DNA of 56,178 nt, taken from positions 1 through 56,178 of the forward strand of contig JAJZJX010000010.1 of NCBI GenBank assembly GCA_021850985.1. The letters run 5' to 3'. The position numbers were made by a program, and so were the translations under genes. This document shows, piece by piece, positions 8,868-16,649 of the stretch (the stretch's first letter is position 1; the number at the start of each line of letters is the position of its first letter). Origin of the DNA: a bacterium (GTDB lineage: Bacteria; SZUA-79; Acidulodesulfobacterales; Acidulodesulfobacteraceae). The notes below the pieces were generated by a model. That model made no database searches and was not told the DNA's origin. It was given only the letters and a program-made list of their open reading frames with translations.

Positions 8868-10193
8868 CTATAAAATATTTTCGTCTAATATTCTCTTAAA
8901 CTCGTTGTCTAAAACCTTCTTGGCTGGAGGAAGCCCCAGCTTTTTCCGCATTCCTTCCTGCGGATCGCCGAGCCTTAAAGTTTTAAAGAAAAGCTCTCCC
9001 GCTTTTTTAACTTTCTGCGGACCGACGTCGTTTTTTAGCGCAAGATTTTTTAAAGTCGTAAGAACTTTCTCCCAACTGTAATTTTGAGGGCATAATTCGA
9101 CGCAAGTATGACATTCGAGACATTCCCATACTATTTTTGAAGACATAGCTCTTTCGATATCGTTTTCTAAAATCATTTTTATTACTAAAGGCGGATTATA
9201 AGATTCAAAGGAGAGGCTCATCGGGCAATCGTTTTTACACGCGCCGCAGTTGTAGCATCTTACCAGCGAATCCTTATCGAAAATAGCAGTATAATCGGCT
9301 ACAGCCCTTATCTTTGTAAATTTTTCAAGAAATTTTCCGGCTTTTATTTTATGCTGAGAAATTAGTTCTTCCGCTTCTTCTATGCCGAAAGCCAAACACA
9401 TAAGCTCCTCTAAAGTTATAACCGGAATCTGCCGCTTTACGCCTTCTTTTAAAAGCATATATTGATTAGTATCAAACTGCGTAAAGCACGACGGACAAAC
9501 GGTAGTGATTATGTCCGCACCGCTTTCATTAACGGAATCAAGTTTTATTCTTGCCATAACGAGAGATTTATCGTGCTCGTCCACTCTGTCTAAAGCCTGT
9601 CCGCAGCACATCATTTTATTTTTATACTGAACTACGTTAGCTCCGAGAGCTTTTAAAATATTATCGTATTTACGAGGCTCAAAAGGAGAATCGAAATTTA
9701 TGGAATGCGATGGCCTTACTAAATGGCATCCGTAGTGTATTGCGATATTTAAACCTTTTAAAGGATACTTAACGTTTGCCCTTATTTTATCCAGCCCCAC
9801 TTCGTCGTGAAGATGTTCGATAAAATGGTAAACAGACGTCTTGCCTGAAAAATTAAGGTCTATTTTTTCAAGAGTTTCGTTAATTTTTTTTTGATACGGA
9901 AGGTCGGAAGCAACTTTATTTCTAATCTGCTTAAGATTGGAATAACATCCTGTACATACGGAAATTATGTCTGCATTCTGTTTCTCGGCAAGAGCTATAT
10001 TGCGAATACCCGTTAAATCAAAAAGACTTTCGTCTATATTTTTAATTAAAGATTTTTCCGGACAGCATGTAAAAGAATCGATATCTTTATGCTTTATATT
10101 CAGCCTGTCTAAGACTAATCTCGTAGCTTTTTCCATAAACGGAAACTTAGCCTGTATAGTGCATCCCCAAAAAAAAGTATATTCTCTATTCAT
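8868..10193 (-). CDS. HdrB/HdrC-like iron-sulfur fusion protein (CCG domains plus two 4Fe-4S)
   Basis: A 441-residue soluble redox protein. The N-terminal 280 residues resemble heterodisulfide reductase subunit B, with two cysteine-rich CCG modules: C11, FTCCPEKS and CTGCYSN form the first; YGCHLVRPS, MMCCGQALD and CPSCFTQF the second. In HdrB these hold non-cubane [4Fe-4S] clusters. The C-terminal part resembles HdrC, with CYNCGACKNDCP and CLECHTCVELCP binding two cubane clusters. The domain order (B then C) is the reverse of methanogen HdrD. There is no membrane segment. It heads the minus-strand run leading into the glutamate synthase genes, so it may pass electrons to or from that enzyme; the substrate is unknown. 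Confidence 0.85.
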   Translation of the reverse strand: MNREYTFFWGCTIQAKFPFMEKATRLVLDRLNIKHKDIDSFTCCPEKSLIKNIDESLFDLTGIRNIALAEKQNADIISVCTGCYSNLKQIRNKVASDLPYQKKINETLEKIDLNFSGKTSVYHFIEHLHDEVGLDKIRANVKYPLKGLNIAIHYGCHLVRPSHSINFDSPFEPRKYDNILKALGANVVQYKNKMMCCGQALDRVDEHDKSLVMARIKLDSVNESGADIITTVCPSCFTQFDTNQYMLLKEGVKRQIPVITLEELMCLAFGIEEAEELISQHKIKAGKFLEKFTKIRAVADYTAIFDKDSLVRCYNCGACKNDCPMSLSFESYNPPLVIKMILENDIERAMSSKIVWECLECHTCVELCPQNYSWEKVLTTLKNLALKNDVGPQKVKKAGELFFKTLRLGDPQEGMRKKLGLPPAKKVLDNEFKRILDENIL

Positions 10194-10360
10194 ATTTATT
10201 TTTTATTGTTATATAATTAATATAATATTGCTATTTATGCATATTCGATTTAAGTTATTAAAAAAACAAACCGAGCATAAAATATGCATTATAAACAGTA
10301 TAAAATATATTAAAAAAAAATTCAATTTTAAAATTATTTTTTTAAAAATTTTAAAAAACT

Positions 10361-11284
10361 ATGGACATTTTTAATCAAGTCCAGCTGTTTGGTTCGGCAA
10401 CGGATCAGTCGTCGGACGTAAATTACGAAAAATCTTTTGCTTCCGCTAATATGCCTATAGCTATAAAAGGGGTTAAAGACGAAATAATTTACATGAACGA
10501 GCAGGCTAAAATTATTTCTAATTATTCCGGCGGTTCTATATTTATTTCATACGACGAAAAATTGTCCGACGATATAATAAGGATAAATGAATTAACCGGT
10601 TTAAACGTTAATAAAAAAGTTGATTTAAAAATGCCTTCCGGCAAAATAGAACAAAGATTTTTTCGCATAGACGGCATAACGCTTTTAAATAAATTCGGAC
10701 TATTCTCTGGAACTCTGTTTATATTTAACGAGTTTACGGCGGCGGTAAAATACTTTTTGAATTCAATCGCAAAACAGGGTATCAATAATTGCGTTTTCGA
10801 CGAAATTACCGGTTTAATGCTAAAAAACCAATTTAAAGAATTCTTTTCAAGGGAAACCGAAAGAGCGGAAAGATACCGTATTCCTTTGTCGATAACCGTG
10901 TTTTATTTCGAAAATTTAGTATTTTTCGGACAATCTTTCGGAAACGAAAAACTTAATCAGGTATTAAAATATATAGGCCTTTATTTTAAGCAGAAATTAA
11001 GAAAAACAGACATAATTTTTAGAATAGATTTTAATGATTTTATAGGAATTCTGCCTCATACTGATTATGAAAACGCCGATAAAAAATTTAAAAAAATTAA
11101 AGAGGAATTTAATATGCTTTTAAAATTTCCGGAAAACGTAAAACCCAAATTTATATACGGCATTTCCGAATTGAATTTAAAAAAACATTATAAAAATTAC
11201 GAGCTTATCATTGAAGAGGCAAAATCGGATATGTCGCAGAGAAACAGTTTATCCGTTAAGCAGGATGCCGGATACACTTTTTAA
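10361..11284 (+). CDS. PAS-like and degenerate GGDEF domain protein
   Basis: A 307-residue protein without membrane helices. Residues about 25-130 look like a PAS-type sensor fold (ASANMPIAIKGVKDEIIYMN). Residues about 145-300 follow the diguanylate cyclase fold: DEITGLMLKNQFKEFF at 147-162 corresponds to the D-x-LTGL-xNR start of GGDEF domains, and RAERYRIPLSITVF is the typical following strand. The catalytic GGDEF signature is replaced by IDFND at 222-226, so c-di-GMP synthesis is unlikely; a binding or regulatory role is possible. The gene is divergent from the hdrBC-like gene, and its last 36 bp overlap the convergent pgsA. No Shine-Dalgarno sequence is seen before the ATG. Confidence 0.75.
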   Translation: MDIFNQVQLFGSATDQSSDVNYEKSFASANMPIAIKGVKDEIIYMNEQAKIISNYSGGSIFISYDEKLSDDIIRINELTGLNVNKKVDLKMPSGKIEQRFFRIDGITLLNKFGLFSGTLFIFNEFTAAVKYFLNSIAKQGINNCVFDEITGLMLKNQFKEFFSRETERAERYRIPLSITVFYFENLVFFGQSFGNEKLNQVLKYIGLYFKQKLRKTDIIFRIDFNDFIGILPHTDYENADKKFKKIKEEFNMLLKFPENVKPKFIYGISELNLKKHYKNYELIIEEAKSDMSQRNSLSVKQDAGYTF

Positions 11285-11809
11285 ATATTTATAAGAAGAA
11301 ATTAAAGAAAACAGTATGCTGATAAAAATAAGTATTAATCCTATATCGCCGAAATTTAGATAAAAATGCTTGTAATATATAAGAAGGCAAAGTATTCCGA
11401 ACATTTGAAATGCGGTTTTCCATTTTCCTTCCCTGCCGGCCGGTATTACGATGCCTTTTTCACTTGCAATAGCTCTTAGTCCGGTAACGAATATCTCCCT
11501 GAAAATTATTACGGCGACGACCCATGCAGGAATTCTTTGCAGCGGTATAAGCATGATTAATATAGTAGCGACAAGCAGTTTATCGGCTATCGGATCTAAA
11601 AAAATCCCTAAGTTAGTTACTATCTTTTTTTTTCTTGCAATGTAACCGTCGATAAAATCCGTTGCAATAGCAAAGACAAAAAAAACCGCAGCAGCTATTC
11701 CGTAAATTTCCTTTTTAGAAAAAAGCAGAGAAAATATTACCGGTATAATTAATATTCTTGAAAAGGTAAGTATATTTGGAATGTTATATATCTGCTTATT
11801 GGATTTCAT
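11249..11809 (-). CDS. pgsA: CDP-diacylglycerol--glycerol-3-phosphate 3-phosphatidyltransferase
   Basis: Inner-membrane enzyme that makes phosphatidylglycerophosphate, the precursor of phosphatidylglycerol and cardiolipin. The 186-residue protein shows the CDP-alcohol phosphotransferase signature DFIDGYIARKKKIVTNLG followed by FLDPIADK, which supplies the metal-binding aspartates. Four to five hydrophobic helices cover the rest. Length is typical of PgsA. It overlaps the 3' end of the plus-strand GGDEF-like gene by 36 bp, a tail-to-tail arrangement. The start ATG at 11809 follows the transglycosylase gene by 22 bp, so cbiC, the transglycosylase gene and pgsA may form one transcript. Confidence 0.94.
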   Translation of the reverse strand: MKSNKQIYNIPNILTFSRILIIPVIFSLLFSKKEIYGIAAAVFFVFAIATDFIDGYIARKKKIVTNLGIFLDPIADKLLVATILIMLIPLQRIPAWVVAVIIFREIFVTGLRAIASEKGIVIPAGREGKWKTAFQMFGILCLLIYYKHFYLNFGDIGLILIFISILFSLISSYKYLKSVSGILLNG

Positions 11810-11831
11810 TTTTTATTTTTGCTATTAAAAT

Positions 11832-12419
11832 TTATCGCCCGTCGTAATAATTCAATACCTCTTTTACATAATTTTGCGTTTCTCTGTAAGGAGGTATCCC
11901 GCCGTATTTATTTACGGCTCTGCTCCCCGCATTATAAGCGGCAAGAGCAAGCTGTAAATTTCCGTTATATTTCATAATCAAGCTTTTTAAATATTCCGTT
12001 CCGCCGTAAATATTTTGAGACGGATTAAAAGGATCCGACACATTCACCATTTTTTGCGTTTGAGGCATAAGCTGCATTAGTCCTTCAGCTCCCTTATCGG
12101 AAACGGCGCTGCTGTCATATCCCGATTCTACTTTTATAACCGCCTCGATAAGTTTTGGACTAACATTGTATTTCCTTGAAGCTTTTAAAATAATCTGCTT
12201 ATATAAATTACTGCCGTAGCCGTTAAATTTAGCGTTGTTGTAATTCTTAGTCCGCATATAAAGACTGTACCCGTTAGAAACCGGAACATTGGAAAAAGAT
12301 ACCGTCCCGTTTTTACCCACGCGCATATATATATCGGCTGCGGCATTGCGCGCACACAATTCTGACGCAAACGATACGAAAAAAAATACAGCGAGAAAAA
12401 ATAAATAAAAATTCTTCAT
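11832..12419 (-). CDS. Periplasmic lytic transglycosylase (SLT domain)
   Basis: Exported enzyme expected to cleave peptidoglycan glycan strands. The 195-residue protein has an N-terminal signal peptide (FYLFFLAVFFFVSFA, cleavage probably after the alanine-rich segment near residue 25). Next comes a short DUF4124-like segment (YMRVGKNGTVSFSNVP), then an SLT domain from about residue 75 with the catalytic-glutamate motif VIKVESGYDSSAVS and GAEGLMQLMPQT, and further on AAYNAGSRAV. Such small SLT proteins are common in Deltaproteobacteria. It overlaps cbiC by 4 bp; the functional link to cobalamin is probably accidental. Confidence 0.92.
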   Translation of the reverse strand: MKNFYLFFLAVFFFVSFASELCARNAAADIYMRVGKNGTVSFSNVPVSNGYSLYMRTKNYNNAKFNGYGSNLYKQIILKASRKYNVSPKLIEAVIKVESGYDSSAVSDKGAEGLMQLMPQTQKMVNVSDPFNPSQNIYGGTEYLKSLIMKYNGNLQLALAAYNAGSRAVNKYGGIPPYRETQNYVKEVLNYYDGR

Positions 12420-13084
12420 AAACTCTCTGATAATAAAGCATTCATAACGGCGGCGGCAGGAGAACTTCCGCCGAAATTTCCAATGTTTCCTATAGAATTA
12501 AACATATCGTTTTCATATAATAAAGTTTTAGATTCCGAAGCGCCTACAAATCCAACGGGCATACCTATAATCAAAGAAGGGATATAGTTTGAAGTTTTTG
12601 TTAATTCTCCGCAATAATCGATAACTGCAAGCAATGCGGTAGGCGCATTGCCTATAACTATAATATCCGGAAAAATTTCGCCGATTGCGTACTTAATTGC
12701 AGATGCCGATTTTGTCTGTCCGGCAGATTCCGGCAGATTCTCATGGTTTATAAAACAATAAACATTAAGAACCGCTTTTTTGTTTACGTTTTTGCTTATT
12801 CCCGCTTTCGTCATTTCGGAATCGCAAACTATTTTCAACGGTTCATTTTTTGCAATTTTATCTTTGATAAGCTCTATTGTTTTTTCCGCCGGCATATTCT
12901 TAAAAAACATCGTATCGGCATAGTTTACGTCGCTCGTAGCATGTATAACCCTTTTTACTATCTGACGCTCTAAACATGAATATTTACTATGAAAATAAAT
13001 ATTGTCTTCAAGCAAAGATTCTACTATCTTAATGCTTTTTTTGTAAATATTTTCTCCGGCATTTATAACGGTGCTTTGATTCAT
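12416..13084 (-). CDS. cbiC: Precorrin-8X / cobalt-precorrin-8 methylmutase
   Basis: Catalyses the methyl shift from C-11 to C-12 that forms hydrogenobyrinic acid or cobyrinic acid in corrin-ring synthesis. The 222-residue protein contains the catalytic-histidine motif KRVIHATSD (His48), MFFKNMPAEKTIE, the VIGNAPTAL segment and the C-terminal glycine loop PSLIIGMPVGFVGASESK. All are hallmarks of CbiC/CobH. No other cobalamin synthesis gene is in the window, but the cell would use the product in the MetH-type methionine synthase at 25462-27909. Whether the substrate holds cobalt cannot be told from sequence. Confidence 0.93.
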   Translation of the reverse strand: MNQSTVINAGENIYKKSIKIVESLLEDNIYFHSKYSCLERQIVKRVIHATSDVNYADTMFFKNMPAEKTIELIKDKIAKNEPLKIVCDSEMTKAGISKNVNKKAVLNVYCFINHENLPESAGQTKSASAIKYAIGEIFPDIIVIGNAPTALLAVIDYCGELTKTSNYIPSLIIGMPVGFVGASESKTLLYENDMFNSIGNIGNFGGSSPAAAVMNALLSESL

Positions 13085-13206
13085 GTTTTATTTTCTTAAA
13101 ATGATATAATATATAATTATAAAATTAATAATGGAAGGTTATTATTAATTTTATCTTATTACTTAAAATTTATCATATTTTGTCTATAAAGACAAGCAAG
13201 ATATTA

Positions 13207-13233
13207 CGGGGACGAAATTCAATTCTGTCCCCG
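13207..13233. repeat. Palindromic repeat family A, copy 1 (before rlmN)
   Basis: A 27-bp near-perfect palindrome ending in ATTCTGTCCCCG with a matching inverted CGGGGACGAAATT arm, just upstream of rlmN. Related copies sit at 16616, 22423 (half), 38436, 44675, 46938, 47575 and 51430. It looks like a REP-type dispersed element; the transposase that would mobilise it is not in this window. Confidence 0.8.
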
Positions 13234-13255
13234 CCGCAAAATGGAAGTGGAAAAA

Positions 13256-14302
13256 ATGAAAAATATACTTAATTTATCCAAAAAAGAATTAGAAGAATAC
13301 TGTACGGCAAACGGATTCAAAAAATACGGCGCAGAACAGATTATGAGATGGATTTATCAAAGCAGAATTTTTGATTTTTCCGTAATGTCCGATATTTCTA
13401 AGGATTTAAGGAGAAAACTCGATGAAGATTTTTACGTTAAACTTCCCGAGATAATAGACGTTAAATACGAAAAAGACGGGGACGGATATTCTAAAAAATA
13501 TCTGATAAAATTTGAAAACGGGGATATCGCGGAATCCGTATCTATAGCGCATAAAAACAGGAAAACTTTATGCGTTTCGTCCCAGGTAGGATGCAGGATG
13601 GGATGTGTTTACTGCGAAACCGCCGGAATGGGTTTTTCAAGAAATCTGACGTCCGGCGAAATAATTTCGCAATTATTGACAGTTGAAAACGATAATAGCG
13701 ATAAAATTACGAATATGGTCTTTATGGGCATGGGCGAACCGTTAGATAATATAGCAGAAGTCGAAAAAGCTTTAGAAATATTGTCAAACGACAAGTTTAT
13801 CGGAATAGCTCAAAGAAAAATAACCGTTTCTACTTGCGGCTTGATTAACGTTCTGGAAAATTTTGATATAAACGCATATAAATATAAGCTTGCGATATCG
13901 CTTAATGCCGCAGATAGCGAAACCAGAAGTTTTTTAATGCCGGTAAATAAAAAATTCCCTTTAGAAAAAATAGCGGATATGGTAAATTTAAAAAAACCTT
14001 CGCTTCATAATAAAATAACCTTGGAATACGTGCTTATAAAAGACTTAAACGACCGAATCGAGGACGCAAAAAGGCTGATAAAACTGTTTTCTCCTTCAAA
14101 AGTAAAGATAAATTTAATTCCTTTAAATAAAGACGAAAATTCGGTTTATCTAAAAAATTTTGAAAGACCGGACGATTTTACTATTGATAAATTTAAAACA
14201 AAATTATCCAATGCAGGTTTTATCGTAACGGTAAGATTTTCCAAGGGCGGTTCTATTAACGGAGGATGCGGACAGTTAAAGGCGCAAATGTTGAAATATT
14301 AA
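13256..14302 (+). CDS. rlmN: Dual-specificity RNA methyltransferase RlmN
   Basis: Radical-SAM enzyme that methylates C2 of A2503 in 23S rRNA and, in some bacteria, A37 of tRNAs. The radical-SAM cluster motif CRMGCVYC is present, then FSRNLTSGEI, MVFMGMGEPLDN, ISLNAADSETRSFLMPVN and the C-terminal GGCGQL with the methyl-carrying cysteine. The reading frame also has an ATG at 13241, but the ATG at 13256 (MKNILNLSKKEL) is preceded by GGAAGTGG and matches where the family usually begins, so it is preferred. The end overlaps the convergent ASKHA gene by 27 bp. Around 350 residues is the normal size. Confidence 0.95.
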   Translation: MKNILNLSKKELEEYCTANGFKKYGAEQIMRWIYQSRIFDFSVMSDISKDLRRKLDEDFYVKLPEIIDVKYEKDGDGYSKKYLIKFENGDIAESVSIAHKNRKTLCVSSQVGCRMGCVYCETAGMGFSRNLTSGEIISQLLTVENDNSDKITNMVFMGMGEPLDNIAEVEKALEILSNDKFIGIAQRKITVSTCGLINVLENFDINAYKYKLAISLNAADSETRSFLMPVNKKFPLEKIADMVNLKKPSLHNKITLEYVLIKDLNDRIEDAKRLIKLFSPSKVKINLIPLNKDENSVYLKNFERPDDFTIDKFKTKLSNAGFIVTVRFSKGGSINGGCGQLKAQMLKY

Positions 14303-15544
14303 ATTCTTAATAAAATGTTTTTGAAAAATGCCGCTTCCGGAAAGAGGAAAATTCTTGGATTTTTTTATTATATTTTCTATGCCTGTTTCTCTTTCTAACC
14401 GGTCGGAAAGAATATATTTCAAACATCCGTCCAATACCGAAGATTCAACCGCCTTAATCTTTTTCCCTTTAAAAGGAAAGATATCTACTAAATCAATTAT
14501 ATCCGTTTTTATATGGCTGCCGAAAGTTCCGGAAATAAATACGTCGAAATCGGTATAGTTAGAAATTTTAAATTTTTCCAATAATATTTCCGAAGCGGAT
14601 TTCACCGCAGACTTTGCAAACTGAAACTGCCTTAAATCCTCCTGAAAAAATTTTACGGCGTTTTTTCCGTCAAAATAAACGACGATTTCATTTTCGCCGT
14701 TTTCTTCATTCTTCCTGACTACCGTAAAGTTCTCGGAATCTATATCTTCGGGCGGCAGTATTCTTCCGTTTTCGTCTATTATGCCTTCTTTTAATAATTC
14801 ATATACGAGGCTCATTATGCCGCTGCCGCATATACCGTAAGGGTGAGAACCCGATACGGTATTAATTTTAAAAATTCCGTTTTCAAGATTAACGTCGGAA
14901 ATTGCTCCGGCAGAAGATGCAGTCATGCCAAATTTTATATTTCCGCCTTCAAATGCCGGACCTGCCGGCGCAGAAGTAGTATAGATTTTATCTTTGCATC
15001 CTAAAGCTATTTCTACGTTAGTGCCAAAATCAGCTATAAAAGCAGGTTTCGTTCTGTTTATCATATCCAGATAGTAGATAGAACAGACGGTATCGCCTCC
15101 TACGAATCCGTCTAATACCGGAAAGATGAACATTTTTTTATTTTTTATCTTTAATTCTGAAATATAATCGGTATTATCCGGAAAAAAAATTTCCGAAGAC
15201 GGTTTATAGGGAGGTTTTGATAAAGAAATTAAAGGATAGCCGCAAAACGCCATTTCCATAACGGTATTTCCGGCAATCACGATTTCTTTTATATCTTCGT
15301 ATCCGAAACCTATTTCGGATTTAAAAGAATCTATCAAACTATTTATAGTCTCAACGGCTTTTTCTTGAAGTTTGCCTGCGGAGTTTTTATCCAATCCGTT
15401 CTGTATTCTTTTTACCGAATCTAATCCGAATTCGTAATACTGCAGATTAGTCGTACTCTTATAAGGATAAACTTTTTTTGTTTCGTCCGCCAAAACGGCG
15501 GCAACAGTCGTCGTGCCTAAATCTATACCTAAGGAATATTGCAT
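14276..15544 (-). CDS. ASKHA-domain protein (DUF4445/RACo-like corrinoid activator family)
   Basis: A 422-residue protein of the family containing RACo and RamA, which use ATP to reactivate corrinoid proteins by reducing Co(II). It has the ASKHA nucleotide-binding elements GIDLGTTTVAA (about 5-15), IAGNTVMEMAF, VGGDTVCSIYYLD, IADFGTNVEIALG, SAPAGPAFEGG, HPYGICGSGIMSLVYELL and FISGTFGSHI. The N-terminal [2Fe-2S] ferredoxin domain of full-length RACo is absent, so it resembles the C-terminal (DUF4445) region alone. Its first codons overlap the end of selD by 16 bp. A likely client is the MetH at 25462-27909, which lacks its own reactivation domain. Family assignment is firm; the client is inferred. 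Confidence 0.82.
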   Translation of the reverse strand: MQYSLGIDLGTTTVAAVLADETKKVYPYKSTTNLQYYEFGLDSVKRIQNGLDKNSAGKLQEKAVETINSLIDSFKSEIGFGYEDIKEIVIAGNTVMEMAFCGYPLISLSKPPYKPSSEIFFPDNTDYISELKIKNKKMFIFPVLDGFVGGDTVCSIYYLDMINRTKPAFIADFGTNVEIALGCKDKIYTTSAPAGPAFEGGNIKFGMTASSAGAISDVNLENGIFKINTVSGSHPYGICGSGIMSLVYELLKEGIIDENGRILPPEDIDSENFTVVRKNEENGENEIVVYFDGKNAVKFFQEDLRQFQFAKSAVKSASEILLEKFKISNYTDFDVFISGTFGSHIKTDIIDLVDIFPFKGKKIKAVESSVLDGCLKYILSDRLERETGIENIIKKSKNFPLSGSGIFQKHFIKNLIFQHLRL

Positions 15545-16596
15545 ATAATGTTTATATAAATCCCGTTACGAACGCCTTTTTCTAAGACTCTGCCTATTTT
15601 ATAAAGGGGTTCGCCTTTTTTTGCGAAAGAGTCCTCTAACGCGGCAGATTTATCTATGGGAACGGATAGAATCAGCCCGCCCGACGTTTCTGCGCCGAAT
15701 GCCGTCCATAATAAATTTTCGTCGACTTCGTTTTTAACGGAAGTATAAGGCGCGAAATACTTCCTGTTGCGTTTCGTACCTGCAGGATTAATCCCTCTTT
15801 TGATTAATTCCGATACTCCATTTATAACCGGAAGCGACTGCAGATATATTTCGCAGGATACATCGCTGGCAGTCATCATTTCGCTTAAATGGCCTATAAG
15901 CCCGAATCCCGTCACATCCGTAGCAGCATTCACGACGCCTGTCGAAACGGCAATCTCGGAAGCATATTTATTCAGCTTAGACATTGATTTCGATGCTTCA
16001 TCCAATGTTTCTTCCGGCAAAAAATCGGTACATATTGCGCTGACCGCAAATCCGGTTCCAAGACTTTTAGTGAGGTATAAAATATCTCCTGATTTAACGC
16101 CCTGATTTGAATAGATATTGCCTATTCCGCATATGCCGGTAACGCTTAACCCGTACTTTATTTCTTTGTCCTCTATGGAATGGCCGCCCAAAAGAGCAAC
16201 GCCGGCTTCATTTATTTTATCTAATCCGCCGCTAAGTATAAGGTTAAAAACATCCTTATCGACGTCGTTTATGGGAAAACATGCGATATTTAACGCCGTT
16301 ATAGGTTTGCCGCCCATTGCGTAAACGTCGGAAAGAGCGTTGGCAGCTGCAATTTGACCGAAAGTATAGGGATCGTCTACTACCGGAGTAAAAAAATCTA
16401 CCGTTTGTATAAGGCATTTATCGTCGCTTATCTTATAAACGCCGGCATCGTCCTTATACCCGAAACCCACCAAAACGTTGTCGTTCTGCGGAACGGATAA
16501 TTTTTCCAATATTTTAGAAAGGTCCTCCGGACCTATCTTGCACCCTCAGCCGTGAGCGCTTGTCATGCTGGTAAGCTTATATTTCTTTGAAGTCAT
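15529..16596 (-). CDS. selD: Selenide, water dikinase, itself a selenoprotein (in-frame UGA)
   Basis: Makes selenophosphate from selenide and ATP for selenocysteine synthesis. The obvious open frame begins at 16509, but upstream in the same frame an ATG at 16596 opens the missing N-terminus: MTSKKYKLTSMTSAHG, then UGA at 16548-16546, then GCKIGPEDLSKILEK. SelD has an essential Cys or Sec at exactly this place, so the UGA (codon 17) is read as selenocysteine. A hairpin right after it fits a bacterial SECIS. Other motifs: GFGYKDDAGVYKI (the usual aspartates), GQIAAANALSDVYAMGGKP and VTGFGLIGHLSEM. With this start the protein is 355 residues, a normal length. It overlaps the ASKHA gene by 16 bp. 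Confidence 0.95.
16516..16538 (-). promoter_or_regulatory. bSECIS hairpin of selD
   Basis: Immediately 3' of the selD UGA, on the minus strand, AGATAGGTCC pairs with GGACCTTTCT around a GGA loop (one T-T mismatch). The loop begins about 18 nt after the UGA and contains guanines, as expected for a bacterial SECIS recognised by SelB. Sequence alone cannot show that SelB of this organism binds it. Confidence 0.8.
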
Positions 16597-16615
16597 CGTT
16601 GCATCCAATTAGATA

Positions 16616-16642
16616 CGGGGACAGAATTGAATTCTGTCCCCG
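16616..16642. repeat. Palindromic repeat family A, copy 2 (between mlaD and selD)
   Basis: Nearly perfect 27-bp palindrome, arms CGGGGACAGAATT and AATTCTGTCCCCG around one central base, between the mlaD stop and the selD start. It could also act as a weak transcription stop between the two genes, though there is no T-run. Confidence 0.85.
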
Positions 16643-16649
16643 TGACAAA

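Noticed and set aside
16516-16538. Signal-recognition-particle-like or terminator hairpin with GGTCCGGAGGACC
   Set aside because: It is inside selD just after the UGA codon, has no T-run, and fits a SECIS much better.
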